Assembly: GCA_038245725.1 (NCBI GenBank)
Contig: JBBRSD010000009.1
Location: forward strand, 17,296-81,295
DNA length: 64,000 nucleotides
DNA from: JBBRSD01 sp038245725
GTDB taxonomy: Bacteria > Actinomycetota > Coriobacteriia > Anaerosomatales > JAAXUF01
Direction: 5' to 3'
The notes under the pieces were generated by a model. It ran no database searches, was not told the DNA's origin, and was given only the letters and a program-made list of their open reading frames with translations. Shown in pieces: positions 45,147-52,582 of this stretch (positions are counted from its first letter, which is position 1; every line of letters starts with the position of its first letter). Made by a program: the position numbers and the translations under genes.

Positions 45147-45569
45147 CTAGAACGGAATATCGTCGTCGATGACCGGATCCACCGGCGCCGCCGAGGAAGG
45201 CTTCGCTGCCGGCGCGCTGTAACCGCCGCTGCCTTCGCCGCGCGCACTCATGAACTCGATGTCATCGACGATGATCTCGACCTTCGAGCGCTTGCCGCCT
45301 TCGGGGGTCTCCCACTGGCTCCAGCGGAGCTTGCCTTCGATGGCGACCTTCGAGCCCTTGTTCAGGAAGCGCGAGACGGACTCGCCGCGCGATCCAAAAA
45401 GGACGGCGTCGAAGAAGTTGGGCACCTCTTCCCACTCACCGGACTGAGCGTTCTTGCGGCGGTCGTTGACGGCGATGCCCATCTTGAGGATGGCCATGCC
45501 GCCAGCGGTCGACACCAGCTCGGGGTCGCGGGTCAGATTGCCAGTGATGTTGACTCGGTTGATGCTCAT
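45147..45569 (-). CDS. ssb: Single-stranded DNA-binding protein
   Basis: 140 residues from ATG 45569, eight bases after AAGGTGG. The OB fold starts SINRVNITGNLTRDPEL, with the usual FFDAVLFG and GKLRWSQWETPEG segments. A short Gly/Pro/Ser-rich linker leads to the acidic tip DDDIPF, the conserved site for protein partners. Part of the S6-SSB-S18 operon. Confidence 0.97.
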   Translation of the reverse strand: MSINRVNITGNLTRDPELVSTAGGMAILKMGIAVNDRRKNAQSGEWEEVPNFFDAVLFGSRGESVSRFLNKGSKVAIEGKLRWSQWETPEGGKRSKVEIIVDDIEFMSARGEGSGGYSAPAAKPSSAAPVDPVIDDDIPF

Positions 45570-45650
45570 CGTGAAAACCACCTTCTGACGTACACGGATT
45601 CGGATTGGGATTCACCCACCGAGCCCGCAGGATGCGGCCGTACGCGAAGA

Positions 45651-45944
45651 CTACTCGCGGTCTTCGCGGTGCACGAGCATGAAGCGGACTACGGAATCGG
45701 TGATGCGCAGCACGCGGTCAAGCTCGGCGATAGCGGCCGGCGCGGTGTGGAAGTCGATGAGGACGTAATCGCCCTCAGTAACCTTGCCGATCTCGTAAGC
45801 AAGCTTGCGCTTGCCCCATCCATCGACCGTGTCCACGACGCCCCCGTCAGCGGTAATGATGCCCTGGATCTTGTCCAGAACAGCCGCACGGGCCTCCTCA
45901 TCGAGAGAAGGGTTGAGCATGAGCAATAGTTCGTAAGCCTTCAT
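45651..45944 (-). CDS. rpsF: 30S ribosomal protein S6
   Basis: 97 residues, ATG with GGGGAGGTGA upstream. Starts MKAYELLLMLNPSLDEEAR and has the GKRKLAYEI and GDYVLIDFHT segments typical of S6. First gene of the rpsF-ssb-rpsR-DUF2232-rplI block. In many bacteria the S6:S18 complex binds the leader of this mRNA; the leader here (45945-46025) has CCG triplets, but I cannot confirm the structure. Confidence 0.96.
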   Translation of the reverse strand: MKAYELLLMLNPSLDEEARAAVLDKIQGIITADGGVVDTVDGWGKRKLAYEIGKVTEGDYVLIDFHTAPAAIAELDRVLRITDSVVRFMLVHREDRE

Positions 45945-46025
45945 TTAGTCACCTCCCCTGGGCTGACTCGGCCCCGGAACTGTGAAGGCAGCGGTCCGGA
46001 GCAGGAAATGAGCCTGTGGAGTGTA

Positions 46026-47195
46026 TCACCGGCCAGGCGCTGCAGCAACATCCTCTCCCACAGCACTGACCAGAACCTTTCCGATTCCTTTCCGGCGTCC
46101 ACCGCGCCACAACGGCCACAGCGCCCCGAGCGCCACAAGCGCGCCGAGAAGCGCGAGGCTCGCGACGCGCAGCGAGCGGGCAACGAACGCTCGCGCGCCC
46201 GACACTAGCGCGGCCAGCCACCGCGGCTCCCCGCCGGTGGCGGTCGCCCGCCCAAGGACTGGGTTCGTCACAGGCGGAACTGCCAGCGCAACGACTTCGC
46301 CCGCCCGTATCGGGGCGAGTTGCGGCGCCGTCGGCATGCATAGCACGCCCGCCCGTCGGCTGCCCGCGGCAACCGAGATCGCTGCCCGTGTGGCCGAGGG
46401 AACCGCCAGACTCACGCCAGCTCCGAGTCCGCCAGCAACCGCCGAGCCCGCGTGGCTCGCTCTCACGCCGTTCGCCCGGGGTGCCAAGCTCACGCCGGCC
46501 GGCAAGCCGGCTGGAACCGTCACTCCCGCACCAACGCCAGCCCCCGCAGCGCCACCAACGACTACTGGCGCCCCATCGCCTACCGTCACGCCAGCACCTT
46601 GTCCCACGCCGACGCCCTCTCCCTGTCCACCATCGCTCGATGGCGGGGGCGGGGGCGCAATGATTCCGAGCGGATCAACGTACAAGTCCCCCTCGCGCAC
46701 GCCCACGTGCAGGTGCGTACCAGCGCTCGAACCGTCGCCCGCAGAAGCGAGCGACCCGATCGCATCGCCTTCGGAAAGCTCATCGCCGCGTGAAACCGAA
46801 ACGCTTGCCAACGGCAGCAGCGTGATCTTCCCGCGCGAAGTCTCGATCGTGACGACGGTAACCCGGCCCCCGCCAACCCCCGGCACGCTCCCCGCGAACG
46901 TGACGCTGCCCGAAAGCGGCGCCACCACACGCTCCCCGGTAGCCGCGGCGATGTCGACACCGCGATGTCGCGAGCTGTCGCTACCGCCTGTCGAGTACGT
47001 CGCGCCGAACCCCAGCGTCACCTGCGACGCGTGCGCGAGCGGCCAGCCCGCACAGGCGACCGCCGGATGCCCGAGCGCACCGATGCACAGCGCGAACCAC
47101 AGCGCCAACGCAATCGTGGACCTCCGACCCGCTTCTTCGAATCGCGAGACCACCGCGACTGCTGACTCCCCTCGCGACCTCTTCCCAGCGCGCAT
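46026..47195 (-). CDS. M23 family metallopeptidase, membrane-attached
   Basis: 389 residues from ATG 47195, just after AGGGTGG; the open frame continues through the tRNA gene and is not real there. A signal sequence (about 25-48) is followed by an M23 (LytM/peptidase) domain with RHRGVDIAA (His and Asp zinc ligands) and GTHLHVGV (HxH). A low-complexity Gly/Val/Ala region (about 200-290) and a C-terminal membrane segment (LALLGALVALGALWPLW) follow, leaving a short cytoplasmic tail. It probably trims peptidoglycan or recruits a partner near the envelope. All M23 zinc ligands appear present. Confidence 0.85.
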   Translation of the reverse strand: MRAGKRSRGESAVAVVSRFEEAGRRSTIALALWFALCIGALGHPAVACAGWPLAHASQVTLGFGATYSTGGSDSSRHRGVDIAAATGERVVAPLSGSVTFAGSVPGVGGGRVTVVTIETSRGKITLLPLASVSVSRGDELSEGDAIGSLASAGDGSSAGTHLHVGVREGDLYVDPLGIIAPPPPPSSDGGQGEGVGVGQGAGVTVGDGAPVVVGGAAGAGVGAGVTVPAGLPAGVSLAPRANGVRASHAGSAVAGGLGAGVSLAVPSATRAAISVAAGSRRAGVLCMPTAPQLAPIRAGEVVALAVPPVTNPVLGRATATGGEPRWLAALVSGARAFVARSLRVASLALLGALVALGALWPLWRGGRRKGIGKVLVSAVGEDVAAAPGR

Positions 47196-47297
47196 GCAAA
47201 CCACCCTGCCTTCTCGGCGAGGCGCGGATACTGGGGGGTGCGAACGTGTGTTCGATAGTACGCCGAAGGTCTGACGCGTACAACCCCGAAACGCGAA

Positions 47298-47321
47298 GCG
47301 GCCGCCTGTGACGGCGGCCGC
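47298..47321 (-). terminator. Terminator hairpin after tRNA-Gly
   Basis: A perfect 9-bp GC stem (47298-47306 with 47313-47321) around TGTGAC, 12 bases downstream of the tRNA CCA end on the minus strand, followed by TTCGCGTTT. Suits termination of the tRNA transcript. Confidence 0.6.
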
Positions 47322-47332
47322 GAAGTGTGCGC

Positions 47333-47407
<75 letters not shown>

Positions 47408-47450
47408 GCGTCGAGTGAGTGTATCCCAGCGCAACGAACGCCCGCAAACG

Positions 47451-47486
47451 CGAAACGCCGCCAGAAGAGGTTCCGGCGGCGCTTCG
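47451..47486 (-). terminator. Terminator-like hairpin after the zinc-ribbon gene
   Basis: A 12-bp stem with one G-U pair (47451-47462 with 47475-47486) and a 12-base loop, 22 bases after the stop of the small zinc-ribbon gene and before tRNA-Gly. The minus strand then reads CGCGTTTGC, a weak T tract. Confidence 0.6.
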
Positions 47487-47507
47487 TTACTTGGTGAAGC
47501 TTAGGGC

Positions 47508-47657
47508 CTAGGACTTGCCGATCTTGAAGATCTTCGTGCCGCAATCAGGGCACAGACCCTGGGTCGCGGGACGACCGTTCTTCATCGTGATGTCCTGGGG
47601 GTCCTTGATGTCCTTCTTGGCCTTGCACTTGACGCAGTAGCCTTCTTTAGCTGCCAT
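47508..47657 (-). CDS. DUF5679 small zinc-ribbon protein
   Basis: 49 residues from ATG 47657, eight bases after GAGAGGTGA. Two CxxC pairs (YCVKCKAKK near the start and LCPDCGTKI near the end) form a zinc ribbon with a basic core (KDIKDPQDITMKNGRP). This matches DUF5679, a small conserved protein of unknown function often misannotated as a ribosomal-type protein. It has its own terminator and stands alone. Confidence 0.85.
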   Translation of the reverse strand: MAAKEGYCVKCKAKKDIKDPQDITMKNGRPATQGLCPDCGTKIFKIGKS

Positions 47658-47847
47658 TCGTGCAGTCACCTCTCTCTCTTCTTCGTCTGCGATCCCTCTC
47701 AGCCACACACCCGGGCAGGCGGTGCTGCACAGCGATCAGCAATCCCCTCTGGAACGAGTGTGCCCGTTCCCGCCAAGAAGTCTACCGAATCCGCGCCGGT
47801 TGTCACGCACGAAACCACGAATGACATAAGAGAGAATGAGCCAACGG

Positions 47848-48507
47848 CTAGAGTGACCCCTTCGCTTGCGCGCCCTTGAGCGTGCAGGAGCCGAACGCGA
47901 GCACGCCCGCACCCGTCAAAACGAGGCCGCCCCAGACCGCGCCCGCGATCGCCCAGAAACCCTCGGGGAAGGTCTCGATGAGAAGCGAGTTGGAGTCAAA
48001 CGTCCAGGTCCCAGCCTTGAAGAACAGCCCGTGGAACTCCGTGAAGAACCAGTCGAAGTTCACCGTCGCAGCAACCACACCGAGCGCAACAAACAGCGTT
48101 GCCATGAGGGCCCCAGCGCACAGGGCATCCGAAATCCAACCCGTTCGCTTTCGCAGACCTTCGACCGCCAGCACGATCGCGAGCACGATTGCGAGGATGC
48201 CGGTAACGAGGCGCGCACCCGAGAGCACGCGCCGAACGTCGAGCAGGTGAGATATGGCGCCCGCGTCAAAACCCGGCCGTCCGTCGACGGTCGCGGGCAA
48301 TACGTCTGGCTTACCATCGATGACGAAGGCACGGACCTGCTCGGCGACGCGGGCCATACGCTGCGTGCCCAGACCGGACTGCCGCGCATACGACGTCTTC
48401 GATCCGACGATGCTGGTGAACGCGGGAACCGTGAGAGGGATAACCGATAGGCCAAGAAGGAACAGGGCGAGCGCGATCCCCCCAACCCATGTCGTCAGCC
48501 GGCTCAC
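47848..48507 (-). CDS. DUF1461/TIGR01906 integral membrane protein
   Basis: 219 residues from GTG 48507, one base after the stop of the GGDEF gene. Four hydrophobic segments; the loop DWFFTEFHGLFFKAGTWTF and SLLIETFPEGFW match the conserved C-terminal half of the DUF1461 (TIGR01906) family. Function unknown. Tight coupling to a membrane diguanylate cyclase suggests co-expression. Confidence 0.75.
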   Translation of the reverse strand: MSRLTTWVGGIALALFLLGLSVIPLTVPAFTSIVGSKTSYARQSGLGTQRMARVAEQVRAFVIDGKPDVLPATVDGRPGFDAGAISHLLDVRRVLSGARLVTGILAIVLAIVLAVEGLRKRTGWISDALCAGALMATLFVALGVVAATVNFDWFFTEFHGLFFKAGTWTFDSNSLLIETFPEGFWAIAGAVWGGLVLTGAGVLAFGSCTLKGAQAKGSL

Positions 48508-48508
48508 G

Positions 48509-49840
48509 TCAGTCGTCCAGCGGGGCCGGATCCGCAGGATCCGAAGCGCCGAAGCCGGTATCGTCCGAGCCGTGCGCGGAGCCGTCTCCGGATTCGTCGA
48601 CCAACTCGTCTTCGATTCGCTGAGAGGCGAGCGCTGCTGCGGTGACCACGCGGTTTCCACCAGCCTCGACCGCCTTCGAAAGGGCCGCATCGGCCGAGTC
48701 GAGCAGCTCATCGGGGCTGGAGCCGTCGGTGGGAAGCGACGCGACGCCAAGCGAGACGGTCACGCCTGCACCTTCGTACGTGGTCGCATTGATGGTCGTG
48801 CGCACCTGCTCGGCGAGTCGCAACGCGTCGGCATCCAGCGGGGTGCGGCCTGTCGCATCATCTTCGATGAACATGATGACGAACTCCTCGCCGCCGAAGC
48901 GGGCCGCGATGTTGGTCGTGACCGTGGCGTCGCCCGATTCGCTCAGACAACTGTTGATGGCGTCGGCGAGCTTGCGCAAGAGCGCGTCCCCCATCTCGAT
49001 ACCGAAACGGCGATTGAAGTCGCCGAAGCGGTCGATGTCGACGAGGATGACGTGCAAGGGCCGGCTGTCGCGGTGCGCGCGACGCACTTCGGCCGAGAGC
49101 GCACGCAGGAAGAACGCGCGGGAGTAGAGGCTCGTCGTCCCATCGGAGACTGCCAGCGACTGGCACAGGGCGGCTTCGGCGCGGTGCTGACCGACGAGCT
49201 GAGTTGACACGGCCGCCGTACCGGCGAGTACCGCGACCTGCCACATGTAGCGCACCACGACGAAGATCCTGTCGAGCTGCTGGTTGTTGACGGCGAACGG
49301 GATCACAACATGCGGAAGCACGCGGAAGAGCTCCGAGAACTCGATGAATCCGAGCAGACCCATGCACAAGGCCGCAAGTCCGAACGCCGCGCGGCGAGTG
49401 GGCAAGATGAACGCGGCCTCTAGGATGAACAGCGGATACATCGACCAGAACCACGAGTTCACGCCACCGGAGTAGTAAACCAGCACCGTGACCACCACGG
49501 CGTCGAGTGCCAGTTGCAAGTTGTTCCAGACCGCGATGTTGCCCAGCCGCTTGTAGTTGAGCTGGTAGAACGAGTTGTAGAGGACCACGAGGGCCAGCGT
49601 GACCGCGGGCACGAGCATGCGCTGCGCGAGCTCGGAGGCGGGTATCACGGTCGCGTAGGCGAGCCCCGCGATCACCGAGTAGACCACGAGCACGACAAGC
49701 AGCGCCCAGCGGATGCGGATGACGAGGCCAACGCGGTGAGTGTTGGCTTGCAGCGCCTCGATGTCATGACGGGTCGGCTGCTCGCGCCACGACACCATCA
49801 GCGAACGCACGAGCCGCTTCCTGAGTAGGCTGGGAGTCAA
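48509..49840 (-). CDS. Membrane-bound diguanylate cyclase (GGDEF)
   Basis: 443 residues from TTG 49840, five bases after GGAGG; the open frame extends to 49975. Six hydrophobic segments (about 40-215) form a MASE-like sensor, followed by a GGDEF domain with RFGGEEFVIMF (GGEEF variant, catalytically competent in known enzymes). No RxxD inhibitory site is seen. C-terminal 45 residues are acidic and Ser/Asp-rich. Makes cyclic di-GMP; signal unknown. Confidence 0.85.
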   Translation of the reverse strand: MTPSLLRKRLVRSLMVSWREQPTRHDIEALQANTHRVGLVIRIRWALLVVLVVYSVIAGLAYATVIPASELAQRMLVPAVTLALVVLYNSFYQLNYKRLGNIAVWNNLQLALDAVVVTVLVYYSGGVNSWFWSMYPLFILEAAFILPTRRAAFGLAALCMGLLGFIEFSELFRVLPHVVIPFAVNNQQLDRIFVVVRYMWQVAVLAGTAAVSTQLVGQHRAEAALCQSLAVSDGTTSLYSRAFFLRALSAEVRRAHRDSRPLHVILVDIDRFGDFNRRFGIEMGDALLRKLADAINSCLSESGDATVTTNIAARFGGEEFVIMFIEDDATGRTPLDADALRLAEQVRTTINATTYEGAGVTVSLGVASLPTDGSSPDELLDSADAALSKAVEAGGNRVVTAAALASQRIEDELVDESGDGSAHGSDDTGFGASDPADPAPLDD

Positions 49841-50030
49841 GCGGGCCTCCGTGTCACCCGTGGACAGAACAGCCGCGTGAATCGAGACGCGCGCGGCCAT
49901 CAGAGTGTACCGCGTGCCCGAACGGGCGCAACACCACCATCGAATGGCGGAGGCGCACGGGGCTGTGGCGTCCACACCGCGCCCACGCGTCAGCCCCGCG
50001 GCACTGCGCGTCTACCCTATACTGAGGCGC

Positions 50031-51047
50031 ATGGACCCGCACGCAACATTCGCCGATATCTCGCGCCTCATCGCCGCCCTTCGGCCTGTGGGTTTCGCGC
50101 TCCAAGACGCCGTCGCCGGCGTGGGGCTCGTCGCGCTCGCATTCGCACTCGTGCCTGCTCTCGCTCGCTTCCGCGCGCGGGTCCTGCTCGTGTTCACGCT
50201 CGCGCTCGCGGGCGGGGAATGCGTCCTTATTTGGATGCATGTCCGGCTCTACCAGCTCATGGTCGTTGTCGACCCGTCGACCGGGATCACTACCGGCCAC
50301 GTCGCGGCGGCACCGTGGATCGAATCCGAGAAGCTCTACATCTGGGCGCTGCTGGTCGCCGTGATGGGGCTCCTGATGCGCCGGCACCGCGACGATCTTG
50401 TCGGCGGGGTGCTGGCGATCTCGGGCGCCCTTGCGATGGGTGCGGCGCTGCTGGGAACGCCGTTCACGAACCCGCTACCCAACCTGCTCGGCCAGTACGG
50501 CGGGTACCTGCAGGCGATGTCGAGCGGAGGTCAGGCTGCCGACGGCGCGTTCCAGGGCATGGAGAGCGCTCGGCAGTTCTATTACAACGCATGGTTCATG
50601 TGGGTGCATCCGCCGCTGCTCTTCTTCAGTTACGGCGCGTTCGCGCTCTCGTTCGTCGCGACGTTGAAGATGATCCGAGAGCGGCACTCGGCGTGGGAGA
50701 CCACCGCGTACCGGTGGGCACGGCTCGGCTACCTGTCACTGACGGCGGGCATGCTGTTCGGGCTGCCGTGGGCGCTCATGTCATGGCAGGGCGAGGCGTG
50801 GTGGTGGTCGGGCAAGGTCAACATGTCGATCATGATGTGGATGCTCTACACCGCCTACCTGCACGCGCGCCTGTACCTGCGCACGCGCGGCATGTGGAAG
50901 ACGGTCGCCGCGCTCGCGGTCCTCTCGTTCGTGATCCTCGTGCTCACGTATGTCGCCACCTACGTCGTCCCCGGCGCGCACAGCTACGCCGCCGCAGAGC
51001 CCTCACGCGCCCTCGCATCCGCAATCTGCCGAGGAGGTCTCGCCTGA
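50031..51047 (+). CDS. CcsA/CcmF-like cytochrome c assembly (heme-handling) protein
   Basis: 338 residues from ATG 50031. About eight membrane segments. Conserved family elements are an external MWVHPPLLFFSYGAFAL segment (heme-ligand His) and a Trp-rich SWQGEAWWWSGKVN loop that resembles the WWD heme-binding domain, though its WD pair is changed to WWSG. CcsA/CcmF proteins bring heme to apocytochrome c outside the membrane. This would serve the heme proteins at 22227 and 54645. The usual partner ResB/Ccs1 is not evident; the next gene overlaps by one base and may be its partner. Confidence 0.7.
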   Translation: MDPHATFADISRLIAALRPVGFALQDAVAGVGLVALAFALVPALARFRARVLLVFTLALAGGECVLIWMHVRLYQLMVVVDPSTGITTGHVAAAPWIESEKLYIWALLVAVMGLLMRRHRDDLVGGVLAISGALAMGAALLGTPFTNPLPNLLGQYGGYLQAMSSGGQAADGAFQGMESARQFYYNAWFMWVHPPLLFFSYGAFALSFVATLKMIRERHSAWETTAYRWARLGYLSLTAGMLFGLPWALMSWQGEAWWWSGKVNMSIMMWMLYTAYLHARLYLRTRGMWKTVAALAVLSFVILVLTYVATYVVPGAHSYAAAEPSRALASAICRGGLA

Positions 51048-51733
51048 TGCCGAGCATCGACGACATCCGGCAGCGCGCGTGGGACTTCGCGCTCACGATC
51101 GTCACCGTGATCGTGCTCGCGGCGCTGGGCGTGCAATCGTTTATCGGCACCGGCTACGTCTGGTGGGCCGAGCGAACGATCACGAGCTGGGAATCGACCG
51201 CGGGCTACGCGCAGTACGTCGCGCGCATGGATGCGATCGCGGCCCCTCTCGTCGTGGTACTCGTGGTGGTGATGGGGCTGTGCGTGCCCAAGCGCCTCTT
51301 CGGTCGGCGCGTGCTCATCGCGGTCTCGGCGGCGATGCTCGCGGCGGGAACCGCGATCGGCCTCGAGACTCGCTCGCTCGTGTACGGCCTCACCGTCTAC
51401 CTCTCGCTCGCGGCGCTCATTCAGGTCGCCGTCGTCGTGCTGACGATCGCGGGCGTCCGCGGCCCGAGCTACCTCACGGAAGGCCGGCTCACCAAGACCG
51501 GCAGCGGCCTCTTGCACCTCGGCGTCGTGCTGTTCGCGATCGTGGTGGTGGCGCTGCAAAAGTCTTCGTGGATGCTGCCGATTTTCTCGGCGAGCGCGCT
51601 GAGCACGATCGTGGGAACTGCGCTGGCGTTCTACGCGTACCGAATCGCCTGGCACCGCAACCGGCCCGTCGTCGAAGCGCCATTCGAGTGGAGTGGCGAG
51701 GCGGAAGCCGCTGGTGAGGACGCGGGCAGCTAG
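51047..51733 (+). CDS. Unrecognised membrane protein coupled to the CcsA-like gene
   Basis: 228 residues. ATG at 51047 shares a base with the previous stop, with GAGGAGG eight bases upstream. Five hydrophobic segments; a first loop GYVWWAERTITSWESTAGY is rich in aromatics. The C-terminus is acidic and cytoplasmic. I do not recognise the family. Overlap with the CcsA-like gene suggests it works in the same membrane complex, perhaps heme delivery. Confidence 0.6.
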   Translation: MPSIDDIRQRAWDFALTIVTVIVLAALGVQSFIGTGYVWWAERTITSWESTAGYAQYVARMDAIAAPLVVVLVVVMGLCVPKRLFGRRVLIAVSAAMLAAGTAIGLETRSLVYGLTVYLSLAALIQVAVVVLTIAGVRGPSYLTEGRLTKTGSGLLHLGVVLFAIVVVALQKSSWMLPIFSASALSTIVGTALAFYAYRIAWHRNRPVVEAPFEWSGEAEAAGEDAGS

Positions 51734-52185
51734 CTCGCGTTGAGATCCGCGAGGCTGAAGCCTTCGGCGAACGGATTGATATAACGCACGCCCTCGAGCT
51801 CGGCCATGGGGCAGTCCTCGGTGACGATCGTGTCGATGCCGCCGATGCGCGCGGTGGCCCATATCTGGGCGTCCCAGTACGAGATCGAGTAGCGGCGCCA
51901 GCAGCGCAGCGCCTCGCGGACGACCGCCGCATCGATGGGAATGAGCGTGAAGGCCGGGAGCAGCCTCACTATCACGGACTCGACCTGCTCCTTCGTCAGT
52001 GGCGAACGCAGCCTGTTGCAGCCCGCGCTCACAAACTCGGCGACGACCTGCGGGCTGATCGCGCCGCTTCGGCTGGTAACCAAGTCACCGAGAACGGCGT
52101 CGGCGAGCATCTTGCGCTCGGGTTCCGAACGATCGACCGAGTAGACCAGCACGTTTGTATCGACGAACAAGCTAGGAGCGGTCAT
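51730..52185 (-). CDS. PIN-domain ribonuclease toxin (VapC-like)
   Basis: 151 residues from ATG 52185, overlapping the antitoxin by 14 bases. PIN motifs: LFVDTNVLVYSVD with the first catalytic Asp, a middle Glu (VVAEFVSAG), a third acidic patch SYWDAQIWATA and the final VTEDCP. These acidic residues bind Mg2+ for RNA cleavage. All catalytic acids appear present. VapC toxins cut tRNA or rRNA when freed from antitoxin. The last bases of the coding sequence overlap the convergent membrane-protein gene by four. Confidence 0.88.
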   Translation of the reverse strand: MTAPSLFVDTNVLVYSVDRSEPERKMLADAVLGDLVTSRSGAISPQVVAEFVSAGCNRLRSPLTKEQVESVIVRLLPAFTLIPIDAAVVREALRCWRRYSISYWDAQIWATARIGGIDTIVTEDCPMAELEGVRYINPFAEGFSLADLNAS

Positions 52186-52438
52186 AGAGGTCCTCGCGCT
52201 TCCACGAACGTTCGCCGCCGCCACCGGGAACCGGTCCGAGAGCCCATATTTCGTCGAGTGCCGCCTTCAGATCGCGCCATGCCCGCTCTCCGACGGTGTC
52301 GTCCCAGCCCTCCAGATAGCGGTCGACCGCAATCCTCACCAGCTTGGCCTGCGACACGCCGAGAAGATCGGCGCGCTGTACCAGCCGCCGGTCCGTCTCA
52401 TCGTCCAAGTAGAGTTGCTTTCGCACCATGCGAGCCAT
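52172..52438 (-). CDS. Ribbon-helix-helix antitoxin (VapB-like)
   Basis: 88 residues, ATG seven bases after GGTGG. The N-terminus MARMVRKQLYLDDETDRRL followed by GVSQAKLVRIAVDRYLEG is a ribbon-helix-helix DNA-binding domain. The C-terminal half (about 50-88) is charged and Gly-rich, suitable for binding the toxin. It overlaps the PIN gene. The operator candidate is the perfect inverted repeat at 52490-52523. Confidence 0.85.
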   Translation of the reverse strand: MARMVRKQLYLDDETDRRLVQRADLLGVSQAKLVRIAVDRYLEGWDDTVGERAWRDLKAALDEIWALGPVPGGGGERSWKREDLYDRS

Positions 52439-52489
52439 TGTGGAGCCACCGCCTAACCAGATCCTGAACAGAACCTGTTTGCTGGGAAG

Positions 52490-52523
52490 TCAGTGTGATG
52501 TATAGGATTATACATCACACTGA
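52490..52523 (-). promoter_or_regulatory. Inverted repeat with embedded TATAAT, antitoxin operon promoter/operator
   Basis: TCAGTGTGATGTATA (52490-52504) and its exact complement (52509-52523) are separated by four bases: a perfect 15-bp inverted repeat. On the minus strand it contains TATAAT (52512-52507), a consensus -10 box, with a weak -35 (TTCCGA) 17 bases upstream. This places a repressor site over the promoter, as expected for autoregulation by the RHH antitoxin, 52 bases before its ATG. Confidence 0.75.
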
Positions 52524-52582
52524 GAACCGTCGGAATTGCCTCCTGAGCTGGGGGTTCTTCGGGCCGCTCGCTTTGGCGCCGC

